This document shows positions 8,772-19,324 of a stretch of 53,295 nucleotides of DNA, in pieces. This stretch comes from Mesorhizobium sp. ORS 3359 (GTDB lineage: Bacteria > Pseudomonadota > Alphaproteobacteria > Rhizobiales > Rhizobiaceae), in NCBI GenBank assembly GCA_000824845.1, contig CCNC01000168.1:1-53295 (forward strand), written 5' to 3'. The notes below the pieces were generated by a model. The model saw only the letters and a list, made by a program, of their open reading frames with translations, did no database searches and was not told the origin of the DNA. The stretch's first letter is position 1. Every line of letters starts with the position of its first letter. Made by a program: the position numbers and the translations under genes.

Positions 8772-9339
8772 TCCGGTGAAGTCACAAGCGATCCGCCGGC
8801 GCGGTCGCCTGGCGGTCTGCGGCATGGCCGCCGCGCTGGCGCTGGTCTCGGCCTGCACCGTGCGGCCGCTCTATTCCAACCAGCCGCTGTCGCCCGGATC
8901 ACAGCTCAGCGCCTCCGCCGAGCTCGCCTCGATCTCGATCAAGCCGGTCAACACCCGTTACGCGCAGCAAGTGCGCAACAATCTGATCTTCGCTTTCGGG
9001 CAGGGCTCGGGCGAGCCGGCCTCGCCGGCCTACACGCTCGACCTCGGCGTCACCGAGCTGGTCGAATCGGCGGCCATCGTGCAGGTGCAGACCCAGGAAG
9101 ACGAGCCGACGGCGGGCACGGTCACGCTGACCGCCAACTATGTGCTGAGAGACACCGCGACCAACACGGTGATCGCCGTCGGCAAGCGCTCGATCCCGTC
9201 GTCCTTCGACCGGCCGCGTCAGGAATTCGCGGCCTATCGCGCCCAGATTGACGCCGAGAACCGCGCCGCGCGGGAGTTGGCCGATCTGCTGCGGCTGTCG
9301 ATCGCGCAGGATCTTGCCAAGCACGGCAAGAAAGCCTGA
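8758..9339 (+). CDS. lptE: LPS-assembly lipoprotein LptE
   Basis: This 193-residue lipoprotein plugs the LptD barrel and helps insert lipopolysaccharide in the outer membrane. A signal peptide ends in a lipobox with Cys33 (LVSAC). After it comes CTVRPLYS, the usual start of mature alphaproteobacterial LptE, and the YTLDLGVTEL and LTANYVL strands. The gene starts inside the last codons of leuS. In many relatives holA (DNA polymerase III delta) follows lptE, but here a palindromic repeat and a terminator follow instead. Confidence 0.88.
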   Translation: MSLPDPVKSQAIRRRGRLAVCGMAAALALVSACTVRPLYSNQPLSPGSQLSASAELASISIKPVNTRYAQQVRNNLIFAFGQGSGEPASPAYTLDLGVTELVESAAIVQVQTQEDEPTAGTVTLTANYVLRDTATNTVIAVGKRSIPSSFDRPRQEFAAYRAQIDAENRAARELADLLRLSIAQDLAKHGKKA

Positions 9340-9350
9340 GCCGTACCGAC

Positions 9351-9467
9351 ATTCAGGTGAGGCCGGCCTGCGAAAGGCGGTTTTCTCCGCTTCCGGTGCT
9401 CACGTACTTCAGTACGCTCCGCTCCGGTTCTCGAAAACCGGCGTTCTCGGCTCAGCCTGACCTGAAT
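9351..9467. repeat. Intergenic inverted-repeat element
   Basis: ATTCAGGT at 9351-9358 and ACCTGAAT at 9460-9467 bound this element. Inside are nested arms, GGCGGTTTTC and GAAAACCGGC, around the core CTCACGTACTTCAGTACGC. The core holds the dyad GTACTTCAGTAC. It looks like a dispersed non-coding element inserted just after lptE. No open reading frame fits. Confidence 0.65.
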
Positions 9468-9502
9468 CTCGGCACGCCTTCGCGCACCGTTTGAAATAAA
9501 AA

Positions 9503-9524
9503 GGCCGGTCACCCGGCCTTTTTT
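9503..9524. terminator. Rho-independent terminator between lptE and fsa/tal
   Basis: GGCCGG, loop TCAC, then CCGGCC is followed by six T and preceded by a run of five A. It can terminate both the leuS-lptE transcript and the converging transaldolase gene. Confidence 0.9.
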
Positions 9525-9544
9525 GGTCTGACGAGATGCCGGCT

Positions 9545-10201
9545 TCAGCCGATCTTCTGGCCGGTCTTGGCCCAATCGGCGAGGAAGGCGGCGAGGCCCT
9601 TGTCGGTCAGCGGATGGTTGACAAGCGCCTTCAGCGTCGCCGGCGGCGCGGTGACGACATCGGCGCCGATCAGCGCCGCCTGCTTGACGTGATTTACCGT
9701 GCGCACCGAGGCGGTCAGGATCTCGGTCTTGAAGTCGTAATTGTCGTAGATGGTGCGGATTTCCGAGATCAGCTCCATGCCGTCCGAGCCGGTGTCGTCA
9801 ATGCGGCCGACGAAGGGCGAGATGAAGGAGGCGCCGGCCTTGGCGGCGAGCAGCGCCTGGTTGGCCGAGAAGCAGAGCGTGACGTTGACCATGCGCTTCA
9901 TCTCGGTGCGGATGGTCTTGCAGGCCTTGAGGCCGTCCAGCGTCAGCGGCACCTTGATGCAGACATTAGGCGCGATCTTGGCCAGCACCTCGGCCTCGGC
10001 CATCATCTGCTTGAATTCGGTCGCGACGACCTCGGCGGAAACCGGGCCTTCGACGATGTCGCATATCTGCTTGGTGACTTCGGCGATCTTGCCGCCCGAT
10101 TTCAGGATCAGCGACGGGTTGGTGGTGACGCCGTCGAGAAGCCCCAGATCGTGCAGCTCCTTAATTTCCTTGATGTCAGCGGTGTCGACGAAAAATTTCA
10201 T
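9545..10201 (-). CDS. fsa: Fructose-6-phosphate aldolase / small transaldolase
   Basis: This 218-residue protein is of the small TalC/FSA type, forming a Schiff base on a lysine in a TIM barrel. Lys83 in CIKVPLT is the expected catalytic residue. MKFFVDTADIKEIKEL and GVTTNPSLI are hallmark segments. It either transfers dihydroxyacetone units in the pentose phosphate pathway or cleaves fructose 6-phosphate; sequence alone does not settle which. A CAAGGAGACAG ribosome-binding site precedes the ATG. It is divergent from priA with 90 bases between starts. Confidence 0.93.
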   Translation of the reverse strand: MKFFVDTADIKEIKELHDLGLLDGVTTNPSLILKSGGKIAEVTKQICDIVEGPVSAEVVATEFKQMMAEAEVLAKIAPNVCIKVPLTLDGLKACKTIRTEMKRMVNVTLCFSANQALLAAKAGASFISPFVGRIDDTGSDGMELISEIRTIYDNYDFKTEILTASVRTVNHVKQAALIGADVVTAPPATLKALVNHPLTDKGLAAFLADWAKTGQKIG

Positions 10202-10291
10202 GGCTGTCTCCTTGGGGATTGCCCGGCGGGCACCAGGCAGATGAGAGGGTCCCCTTTGATCTAGACCAAAGTCAGGGCAAGGTCACGCCTG

Positions 10292-12475
10292 ATGATCGAA
10301 GATTCGCCCTTTGTCGCGGCCGCGCCGGTGCTGGTGCCGATGCCTGCCGAACGGCCCTACACCTATGCCGTGCCGCCCGGCATGCGCCTGGTGCCGGGCT
10401 CGATCGTGCGCGTGCCGCTCGGGCCGCGCCAGGTGGCCGGCATTGTCTGGGACGGCGCGGTCGAAACGGTCGATGCGAAGAAATTGCGGCCGATAGAGGA
10501 GGTCTTCGATTGTCCGCCGATCGACAAGGCGATGCGCCGTTTCGTCGACTGGATCGCGCAGTACACGCTCTCCGCCCCCGGCATGGTGGCGCGCATGCTG
10601 CTCAGGGCGCCGGAGGCTTTCGACCCGGAGCCCTGGATCGAGGGATTGCAGCGCACGCTGGCCGAGCCGGACCGGTTGACCGACGCGCGGCGACGCGTGC
10701 TGGAGACGGCCGAGGGCGGGCTGGCCTGGACGCGCTCGGGCCTGGCGCATGCGGCGGGCGTGTCCTCGACCGTGATCGACGGATTGCGGGCGCAGGGCGT
10801 GTTCGAGACGGTGATGATCCCGCCGCGGCCGGTGGTGGCGGCGCCCGACCCCGCTCATGCCGTGCCGGAATTGATGCCGGACCAGGAAGCTGCGGCGGAG
10901 AAGCTGCGCGCGGCAATCGCGGCGGACGCCTTCAACGTCACGCTGCTTGACGGTGTCACCGGTTCGGGCAAGACGGAGGTCTATTTCGAAGCGGTGGCGG
11001 CGGCGCTCGACAAGGGCAGGCAGGTGCTTATCCTGTTGCCGGAAATCGCGCTGACGCATGCCTTCCTCGAACGTTTCCAGGACCGCTTCGGCGCCAAGCC
11101 GGCGGAGTGGCATTCCGACCTGCCGCCAAAAATGCGCGAACGGGTCTGGCGGCAGGTGGCCGAAGGCGGCGTGCGCGTCGTCGCCGGCGCACGCTCGGCC
11201 CTGTTCCTGCCGTTCAAGGAACTCGGCCTGATCGTCGTCGACGAGGAGCACGATCCCGCCTACAAGCAGGAGGACCGCGTCTTCTACAATGCGCGCGACA
11301 TGGCGGTGGTGCGCGGCCATATCGGCGGCTTTCCTGTCGTGCTCGCCTCAGCCACGCCGTCGGTGGAAAGCCGGGTCAATGCCAGCCAGGGCCGCTATGA
11401 TCGGGCCGTGCTGTCGTCGCGTTTCGCGGAAGCAGCACTCCCCGATCTGAAATCGATCGACATGAGGCGTTCGCCGCCGGCGCGCGGCGGCTTCCTGTCG
11501 CCGGTCCTGCTGGAGCAAATGCAGCGCACGCTGGAGAGGAAGGAGCAGTCGCTGCTCTTCCTCAACCGGCGCGGCTATGCGCCGCTGACGCTCTGCCGCG
11601 TCTGCGGCCACCGTTTCGGCTGTCCGGTCTGTTCGGCCTGGCTGGTCGAGCATCGCTTTCGCGGCCAGCTCGTCTGCCATCATTGCGGCCACAATGAGCG
11701 GCGGCCGGAGGCTTGCCCGGAATGCGGCACGCTCGACCATCTGGTGGCCTGCGGCCCCGGCGTCGAGCGCATCGCCGAGGAGGTGGTGGCGCATTTTCCG
11801 GATGCCCGAACCATCGTGCTTTCCTCGGACCTTCTGGGCGGCGTGCGCCGGTTGCGGCTCGAGCTCGAAGCCGTCGCCAATGGCGAAGCCGACATCGTCA
11901 TCGGCACGCAACTCGTCGCCAAGGGTCACAATTTTCCCGGCATGACGCTTGTCGGCGTGGTTGACGCCGATCTCGGGCTTGCCAATGGCGATCCGCGCGC
12001 CGCCGAGCGCACCTTCCAGCTGCTCAGCCAGGTGACGGGACGCGCCGGCCGCACCGGAAAGAAGAGCCTTGGCCTGTTGCAGACCTATCAGCCGGATCAC
12101 CCGGTGATGCGGGCGATCGTTTCGGGCGATTCGGAAGCCTTTTACGAGCGCGAGATCGCCGAGCGCGAGCGTGCAGGGCTGCCGCCGTTCGGCCGGCTCG
12201 CCGGCATCATTGTGAGCGCGGCGACGCGAGGCGAGGCCGAGGGCCACGCACGAGGCTTGCGCCGCGCGGCGCCCCAGGCTTCGGACTTGTTCGTGCTCGG
12301 CCCAGCCGAGGCGCCATTGTCGCTGATCGGCGGCCGGCATCGCTTCCGCTTGCTCGTCCAGGGCGAGCGGCGGGCCGACATGCAAGGTTTCATACGCGCC
12401 ATGCTGGCTGAGGGCCCGAAGCTGCGCGGCTCGGTTCGCGTGCAGGTCGACATCGACCCGCAGAGCTTTCTGTGA
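10292..12475 (+). CDS. priA: Primosomal protein N' (replication restart helicase PriA)
   Basis: This 727-residue superfamily 2 helicase reloads the replicative helicase at stalled forks. The N-terminal DNA-binding domain (PMPAERPYTYAVP) comes first. The Walker A motif GSGKT is residues 224-228 and the Walker B is DEEH (VVDEEHDPAYKQED). Eight zinc-binding cysteines follow as four CxxC pairs between CRVCGHRFGCPVC and CPECG. Motif VI is LSQVTGRAGRTGK. Length and motif order match intact PriA. The start is the first ATG after the divergent intergenic region. Confidence 0.97.
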   Translation: MIEDSPFVAAAPVLVPMPAERPYTYAVPPGMRLVPGSIVRVPLGPRQVAGIVWDGAVETVDAKKLRPIEEVFDCPPIDKAMRRFVDWIAQYTLSAPGMVARMLLRAPEAFDPEPWIEGLQRTLAEPDRLTDARRRVLETAEGGLAWTRSGLAHAAGVSSTVIDGLRAQGVFETVMIPPRPVVAAPDPAHAVPELMPDQEAAAEKLRAAIAADAFNVTLLDGVTGSGKTEVYFEAVAAALDKGRQVLILLPEIALTHAFLERFQDRFGAKPAEWHSDLPPKMRERVWRQVAEGGVRVVAGARSALFLPFKELGLIVVDEEHDPAYKQEDRVFYNARDMAVVRGHIGGFPVVLASATPSVESRVNASQGRYDRAVLSSRFAEAALPDLKSIDMRRSPPARGGFLSPVLLEQMQRTLERKEQSLLFLNRRGYAPLTLCRVCGHRFGCPVCSAWLVEHRFRGQLVCHHCGHNERRPEACPECGTLDHLVACGPGVERIAEEVVAHFPDARTIVLSSDLLGGVRRLRLELEAVANGEADIVIGTQLVAKGHNFPGMTLVGVVDADLGLANGDPRAAERTFQLLSQVTGRAGRTGKKSLGLLQTYQPDHPVMRAIVSGDSEAFYEREIAERERAGLPPFGRLAGIIVSAATRGEAEGHARGLRRAAPQASDLFVLGPAEAPLSLIGGRHRFRLLVQGERRADMQGFIRAMLAEGPKLRGSVRVQVDIDPQSFL

Positions 12476-12480
12476 CTCGC

Positions 12481-13167
12481 CTACGGAGTGGGCGGCCCTT
12501 TAGATTTTTTCCGCCACTCGTCTTTGATAGTCGTGGAATCTATCCAATTGGAGAATGCGTCTGACTGCTTGGCGATTTTTCCCAGATGTCCCTCCATCCG
12601 TTTGAGAGATTCTGCAACTTCACGAATAGCGGGTTTCGATCCCATCCCAGCAAGCCCGGTGAACTGAGTTATGTCAATTTGGTGAGTGGATTCGCCACGT
12701 TTTCCAAAAACATTCTTGTAAGATGTGCGAACTACAAATGGTTTCAAAATTTTACCGGATCCACCCTGTTCTTTTCCAAACAGTACATACCCTACGCCGA
12801 ATAGATAAGAGCGCCGCTCGCCTTGAGGTAATACTGTGAAAGCCGCACGGCCAGGTTCATTTAGAAGATGGACATCGTGTGATCGAAAGTCGGCTTCGTC
12901 ATAGTTTAGTTCAAGCTTGACGTTCATCGCCGGACCTTGGCCGATGTTGGCGAGCACGAAGTTCACCGCGCCATTCCCGTCGGGATGTGGCTCCAGATAA
13001 GCCACCACTTCAGGGCTTAGTCCTGCGAGGCGTAATCTCCTGTTTTCGATGGCCAGCACAGCCGTCAGAACAGTGCTAATAGCGGCGAAAATCGCTACTA
13101 GCGCAGACGCGATAATCGTAATAGCGGGTCCGTTGTCGTTTATGAATTTGAGCGCAGATTCCTTCAT
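12481..13167 (-). CDS. Hypothetical membrane-anchored protein, AT-rich orphan
   Basis: I do not recognise this 228-residue protein. One hydrophobic segment (about residues 16-41, ITIIASALVAIFAAISTV) anchors it. A probable beta-rich domain follows (about 50-165; AYLEPHPDGNGAVNFVLANI), and then a charged C-terminal helix with a Lys-rich end. The layout resembles many uncharacterised proteins in which a TM helix precedes an Ig-like domain. Base composition is clearly poorer in GC than priA and the racemase on either side, and its codon choice differs, which suggests horizontal transfer. It converges on priA with five bases between stops. Confidence 0.75.
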   Translation of the reverse strand: MKESALKFINDNGPAITIIASALVAIFAAISTVLTAVLAIENRRLRLAGLSPEVVAYLEPHPDGNGAVNFVLANIGQGPAMNVKLELNYDEADFRSHDVHLLNEPGRAAFTVLPQGERRSYLFGVGYVLFGKEQGGSGKILKPFVVRTSYKNVFGKRGESTHQIDITQFTGLAGMGSKPAIREVAESLKRMEGHLGKIAKQSDAFSNWIDSTTIKDEWRKKSKGPPTP

Positions 13168-13228
13168 GGAATGTCAGTTGCTCCATTTTGTAGTTAACCT
13201 TAGTTAGGTGTCGGTAGGAGTTCCCGCA

Positions 13229-13924
13229 ATGAAAACCCTTGGCCTCATCGGCGGCATGAGCTGGGAATCGACGGCGATCTATTACCGCCTGCTCAACGAG
13301 ATTGTGCGCGAGCAGCTGGGCGGGCTGCATTCGGCAAAGCTGTTGTTGTGGTCGTTCGATTTCGCCGAGATCGCCGAGCGGCAGCATGCGGGCGATTGGG
13401 AGGGCGCCGGCGTCCTTCTGGTGGAGGTCGCGCGCAAGCTGGAGGCCGGCGGCGCCGAAGGCCTGGTGATCTGCACCAACACCATGCACAAGCTGGCCGA
13501 CGCGATGCAGGCGGCCATCTCGATCCCGCTCATCCATATCGCCGACGCGACCGGGCAAGCCGTTGTCGCCGCAGGCGTCAAACGGCCGGCGCTGCTCGCG
13601 ACGCGCTTCACCATGGAGCAGGATTTCTACAAGGGGCGGCTTACCGACAAATATGGCCTCGAGCCCGTGGTGCCCGATCAGGCCGGCCGCGACATGGTGC
13701 ACAAGGTGATCTATGACGAGCTTTGCCTGGGCATCGTCAAAGGCGAATCGAAATCCGCCTATCTCGACGAAGTCGGCCGGATGCGGCGCAACGATCGGGT
13801 CGACGGCGTCATCATGGGCTGCACCGAGATCACCATGCTGATCGGCCAGGGCGATTTCGACATTCCGGTCTTCGACACGACGCGCATCCATGCCGAGGCC
13901 GCGATCGACTTCGCGCTGTCGTGA
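13229..13924 (+). CDS. Aspartate/glutamate racemase family protein
   Basis: This 231-residue protein belongs to the PLP-independent Asp/Glu racemase family. The two catalytic cysteines are present as Cys82 (ICTNTMHK) and Cys198 (MGCTEIT). The opening KTLGLIGGMSWEST is typical of the YgeA/RacD branch. The start is set at the ATG after GTAGGAGTTCCCGCA, a good ribosome-binding site; an ATG 21 bases upstream lacks one. Likely substrates are aspartate or a broad range of amino acids. It stands alone. Confidence 0.92.
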   Translation: MKTLGLIGGMSWESTAIYYRLLNEIVREQLGGLHSAKLLLWSFDFAEIAERQHAGDWEGAGVLLVEVARKLEAGGAEGLVICTNTMHKLADAMQAAISIPLIHIADATGQAVVAAGVKRPALLATRFTMEQDFYKGRLTDKYGLEPVVPDQAGRDMVHKVIYDELCLGIVKGESKSAYLDEVGRMRRNDRVDGVIMGCTEITMLIGQGDFDIPVFDTTRIHAEAAIDFALS

Positions 13925-14036
13925 CCAGCCGCTCGTCTGATGCGTCTTTTCTAATGTGCCGGCCGCCATCTGGTGTGCCGATTTTCCTCCGCTAAAATGC
14001 CGGCAATTTCAGAACAAGATTTTCGAGGGGGATAAG

Positions 14037-14432
14037 ATGGATTTCGCGTTTCCGTGGCCCGCGAGCCAAGGCGAATGGCTGGCCTGGTCGAGCGCAGTCG
14101 TGACCTTGGCGCTCGGCCTCTTCCTGTTCCTGGCGCCGGGGCTTGCATTTCGCGTGCTGCGCCTGCAGCCCAGGCCGGAGAAAGCGGCGGCGATCGCCGA
14201 AGGGCGCGGGCGCATGTCGGGCTTCTATCTCGGCGTCAGCCTGTGCTGCATCCTGCTTGCGCAGCCGCTGCTCTACATGGCGCTGGGCTTCTCGTGGCTC
14301 TTCACCGCTTTCGGCCGCCTGCTGTCGATGATGTCGGACGGCGCCAACACGCCGTTCAACTGGGTTTCGATCGTTGTCGAGCTGGCGCTTGCGGCCTTGC
14401 CGCTCGCCTTCGCCTTCGGCTTTGTGCCATGA
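14037..14432 (+). CDS. Small integral membrane protein
   Basis: This 131-residue hydrophobic protein has membrane segments at about residues 16-37, 63-92 (probably two short helices) and 109-130, with a basic loop around LRLQPRPEKAAA. It resembles the small multi-helix DUF4345-like proteins of Rhizobiales, though I cannot confirm the family. The start MDFAFPWP follows a GAGGGGGATAAG ribosome-binding site. It sits upstream of the atp operon on the same strand, but 234 bases and a possible promoter lie between. No function can be assigned. Confidence 0.8.
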   Translation: MDFAFPWPASQGEWLAWSSAVVTLALGLFLFLAPGLAFRVLRLQPRPEKAAAIAEGRGRMSGFYLGVSLCCILLAQPLLYMALGFSWLFTAFGRLLSMMSDGANTPFNWVSIVVELALAALPLAFAFGFVP

Positions 14433-14502
14433 ATCCAGCACTTCCGCTGGACTCTGCCGCCTGATGCGACAAAAGTGCCTGAAAACCATGCCGGACGATG
14501 CA

Positions 14503-14530
14503 TTGCGGTCTTAAAAAGCCTGTGCTAGAC
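14503..14530 (+). promoter_or_regulatory. Candidate promoter of the atp operon
   Basis: TTGCGG, a 16-base spacer, then CTAGAC fits a rhizobial sigma-70 promoter loosely. It lies in the only gap before atpH and would give a leader of roughly 130 bases. This is a visual match only. Confidence 0.35.
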
Positions 14531-14666
14531 GGCAATCGACTTTCGACCGGGGATAGCGGAAGCCGCACCTCCGTGCTTGGAAAAATGCAGTAAGGTCAAA
14601 GATTTAGCCAGAGTTCTCGCTCGCGCCAACAATCTGCGGCCTGTCAGACAAGAGAAAAGACGGTCC

Positions 14667-15227
14667 GTGGCCCAATCGTCATCGCCAATCTCAGCTGTCG
14701 CAGAACGCTACGCAGGCTCGCTGTTCGAGCTTGCTCTGCAGGACAATTCGGTCGCCAAGGTCGAGGCCGACCTCACGAGCTTCGAGGCGATGCTCAACGG
14801 CAGCGACGATCTCAAGCGGCTGATCGACAGCCCGGTGTTTTCCAGCGAGGACCAGGCCAAGGCCATCGCCGCCATCGTCGACAAGGCCCAGATCACCGGC
14901 CTGGTCGGTAATTTCCTGCGGGTCGTCGCCAGGAACCGTCGCCTGTTCGCGGTGCCCGGCATGATCAAGGCATTCCGCCAGATCGCCGCCGACCATCGCG
15001 GCGAGGCATCCGCCGAGGTCACTTCGGCGCATGCGCTGACGGCCGCGCAGCAGACTGAACTGAAGGCGACGCTGAAGAGCATCGCCGGCAAGGATGTGGC
15101 CATCGCCATGACCGTCGATCCGTCGCTGCTCGGCGGCCTGATCGTCAAGATGGGCTCGCGCCAGATCGATACGTCGCTCAAAACCAAACTCAATTCGCTC
15201 AAGCTTGCACTGAAAGAGGTCGGCTGA
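14667..15227 (+). CDS. atpH: ATP synthase F1 subunit delta
   Basis: This subunit forms the stalk that joins the F1 head to the F0 b subunits. I start at a GTG (MAQSSSPISAVAERYAGSLF), which gives 186 residues, the usual size. An ATG 90 bases upstream would add 30 residues unlike the family. The motifs RYAGSLFELA and DPSLLGGLIVKMGSRQID are family hallmarks. The stop overlaps the atpA start as TGATG. The operon order is delta, alpha, gamma, beta, epsilon; F0 genes are not in this window, as expected in this order of bacteria. Confidence 0.95.
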   Translation: MAQSSSPISAVAERYAGSLFELALQDNSVAKVEADLTSFEAMLNGSDDLKRLIDSPVFSSEDQAKAIAAIVDKAQITGLVGNFLRVVARNRRLFAVPGMIKAFRQIAADHRGEASAEVTSAHALTAAQQTELKATLKSIAGKDVAIAMTVDPSLLGGLIVKMGSRQIDTSLKTKLNSLKLALKEVG

Positions 15228-16756
15228 TGGACATCCGCGCCGCGGAAATTTCCGCAATTCTGAAAGACCAGATCAAGAATTTCGGCAAGGAGGCCGAGGT
15301 CTCCGAAGTCGGTCAGGTTCTGTCCGTCGGTGACGGCATCGCCCGCGTCTACGGCCTCGACAATGTCCAGGCCGGCGAGATGGTCGAGTTCCCGGGCGGC
15401 ATCCGCGGCATGGCGCTGAACCTCGAAGCCGACAATGTCGGCGTCGTCATCTTCGGCAACGACCGCGACATCAAGGAAGGCGACACCGTCAAGCGCACCG
15501 GCGCCATCGTCGACGTTCCGGTCGGCCCCGGCCTGCTCGGCCGCGTCGTCGACGCGCTCGGCAACCCGATCGACGGCAAGGGCCCGATCAAGGCGACCGA
15601 ACGCAAGCGCGTCGACGTCAAGGCGCCCGGCATCATTCCGCGCAAGTCGGTGCATGAGCCGATGTCGACCGGCCTCAAGGCCATCGACGCGCTGATCCCG
15701 GTCGGCCGCGGCCAGCGCGAGCTGGTCATCGGCGACCGCCAGACCGGCAAGACCGCCATCATCCTCGACACGATGCTGAACCAGAAGTCGGTGCACGACA
15801 ACGGCCCGGAGAAGGAAAAGCTCTACTGCGTCTACGTCGCCGTCGGCCAGAAGCGCTCGACCGTCGCGCAGTTCGTCAAGGTGCTGGAAGAGCGCGGCGC
15901 GCTCGACTACTCCATCATCATCGCCGCCACCGCGTCCGATCCGGCGCCGATGCAGTTCCTGGCGCCGTTCGCTGGCTGCACCATGGGCGAGTATTTCCGC
16001 GACAACGGCATGCATGCCCTCATCAGCTATGACGACCTTTCGAAGCAGGCCGTCGCCTATCGCCAGATGTCGCTCTTGCTGCGCCGCCCGCCGGGCCGCG
16101 AAGCCTATCCGGGCGACGTCTTCTACCTGCATTCGCGCCTGCTCGAGCGCGCCGCCAAGCTCAACGACGACAATGGCGCCGGTTCGCTGACCGCGCTGCC
16201 CGTCATCGAGACGCAGGCCAACGACGTGTCGGCCTACATCCCGACCAACGTGATCTCGATCACCGACGGCCAGATCTTCCTCGAGACCAACCTGTTCTTC
16301 CAGGGGATCCGTCCGGCGGTGAACGTCGGCCTGTCGGTGTCGCGCGTCGGCTCGTCGGCGCAGATCAAGGCGATGAAGCAGGTCGCAGGCTCGATCAAGG
16401 GCGAGCTCGCGCAGTACCGCGAGATGGCGGCCTTCGCGCAGTTCGGCTCGGACCTCGACGCGGCCACGCAGCGTCTCTTGAACCGCGGTTCGCGCCTGAC
16501 GGAGCTGCTCAAGCAGCCGCAGTTCTCGCCGCTCAAGACGGAAGAGCAGGTCGCGGTGATCTTCGCCGGCGTCAATGGCTATCTCGACAAGCTGCCGCTC
16601 AATCAGGTCGGCAAGTTCGAGCATGGCTTGCTCAGCCACATGCGCTCGGCCGGCAAGGACGTGCTCGACGGCATCCGCAAGGAGAAGGCGCTGTCGGACG
16701 ATCTGCGTGCCAAGCTCAAGGCGGAAATCGACGCTTTCGCCAAGACCTTCGCTTGA
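15227..16756 (+). CDS. atpA: ATP synthase F1 subunit alpha
   Basis: This 509-residue subunit pairs with beta in the alpha3-beta3 hexamer and carries non-catalytic nucleotide sites. The Walker A motif is GDRQTGKT, just after PVGRGQRELVI. The motif LLRRPPGREAYPGDVFYLHS is split across the catalytic interface, and the arginine finger lies in SVSRVGSSAQ. Length matches the family. It is translationally coupled to atpH and followed by atpG after 33 bases. Confidence 0.98.
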   Translation: MDIRAAEISAILKDQIKNFGKEAEVSEVGQVLSVGDGIARVYGLDNVQAGEMVEFPGGIRGMALNLEADNVGVVIFGNDRDIKEGDTVKRTGAIVDVPVGPGLLGRVVDALGNPIDGKGPIKATERKRVDVKAPGIIPRKSVHEPMSTGLKAIDALIPVGRGQRELVIGDRQTGKTAIILDTMLNQKSVHDNGPEKEKLYCVYVAVGQKRSTVAQFVKVLEERGALDYSIIIAATASDPAPMQFLAPFAGCTMGEYFRDNGMHALISYDDLSKQAVAYRQMSLLLRRPPGREAYPGDVFYLHSRLLERAAKLNDDNGAGSLTALPVIETQANDVSAYIPTNVISITDGQIFLETNLFFQGIRPAVNVGLSVSRVGSSAQIKAMKQVAGSIKGELAQYREMAAFAQFGSDLDAATQRLLNRGSRLTELLKQPQFSPLKTEEQVAVIFAGVNGYLDKLPLNQVGKFEHGLLSHMRSAGKDVLDGIRKEKALSDDLRAKLKAEIDAFAKTFA

Positions 16757-16789
16757 ACGAAGCCGGACGCACGGGATCAGGTTTGAAGC

Positions 16790-17674
16790 ATGGCTTCGTT
16801 AAAAGACCTTCGTAACCGCATCGCCTCGGTCAAGGCGACGCAGAAGATCACCAAGGCGATGCAGATGGTCGCCGCGGCGAAGTTGCGTCGCGCGCAGGAG
16901 GCGGCGGAAGCAGCACGTCCCTATTCCGAGCGCATGGGCGCGGTTCTGACCAACATCACCCAGGCGATCGGCGGCGGCGGCGATGCCCCGGCGCTGATGA
17001 CGGGCACGGGCAAGGACAATGTGCATCTGCTCATCGTCTGCACAGCCGAGCGTGGCCTGTGCGGCGGCTTCAACTCGCAGATCGCGCGGCTTGCCCGCGA
17101 CCATATCCGCAGGCTTCTGGCCGACGGCAAGCAGGTGAAGATCATCTGCGTCGGCAAGAAGGGTTTTGACATCCTGCGCCGCGACTACGCCTCGCTGATC
17201 CTCGAGCGCGTCGATCTGCGCGAGGTCAAGACGCTCGGCTTCGTCAATGCCGATGCGATCGCGCGCAAGGTCATCCACCTCTTCAACGAGGGCGGCTTCG
17301 ACATCTGCACGCTGTTCTATTCGCAGTTCAAGTCGGTGATCAGCCAGATCCCGACGGCGCAGCAGATCATCCCGGCGGCGCAGGCCTCGGCCGTCGCCGC
17401 GACGGGCAACGGCGCCACCGCGGTCTACGAATACGAGCCGGAGCCGGGCGAGATCCTCTCCGACCTCATCCCGCGCAACATCGCGGTGCAGATCTTCCGG
17501 GCGCTGCTGGAAAACGCGGCCGGCGAGATGGGCGCCAAGATGAGCGCGATGGACAATGCGACGCGCAATGCCGGCGACATGATCAACAGGCTGTCGATCA
17601 CCTACAACCGCCAGCGGCAGGCGCAGATCACCAAGGAACTGATCGAAATCATTTCGGGCGCCGAGGCGCTCTAG
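16790..17674 (+). CDS. atpG: ATP synthase F1 subunit gamma
   Basis: This 294-residue protein is the central rotor shaft. Its N-terminal helix (MASLKDLRNRIASVKATQKI) and C-terminal helix (NRQRQAQITKELIEIISGAE) form the coiled coil that turns inside the hexamer. The middle contains the conserved ERGLCGGFN. A slightly extended loop around residues 195-212 (AQASAVAATGNG) is common in alphaproteobacteria. It lies between atpA and atpD on one transcript. Confidence 0.97.
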   Translation: MASLKDLRNRIASVKATQKITKAMQMVAAAKLRRAQEAAEAARPYSERMGAVLTNITQAIGGGGDAPALMTGTGKDNVHLLIVCTAERGLCGGFNSQIARLARDHIRRLLADGKQVKIICVGKKGFDILRRDYASLILERVDLREVKTLGFVNADAIARKVIHLFNEGGFDICTLFYSQFKSVISQIPTAQQIIPAAQASAVAATGNGATAVYEYEPEPGEILSDLIPRNIAVQIFRALLENAAGEMGAKMSAMDNATRNAGDMINRLSITYNRQRQAQITKELIEIISGAEAL

Positions 17675-17743
17675 GCGCGCGCGGGCGGGGTTCCAAGACC
17701 TCGCAGCGGCGTGAACAACGGATAGACGAAAAGGGCAAAGACG

Positions 17744-19321
<1,578 letters not shown>

Positions 19322-19324
19322 TCC

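Noticed and set aside
6588..8858. A 756-codon open frame antisense to leuS
   Set aside because: leuS is unmistakable on the other strand; the antisense protein is Arg/His/Asp-rich noise.
12481..13167. Prophage remnant
   Set aside because: There is only one gene, with no integrase, phage structural gene or att-like repeat around it.
14708..16639. A 643-codon open frame antisense to atpH-atpA
   Set aside because: It is a shadow of the atp genes with no recognisable motif.
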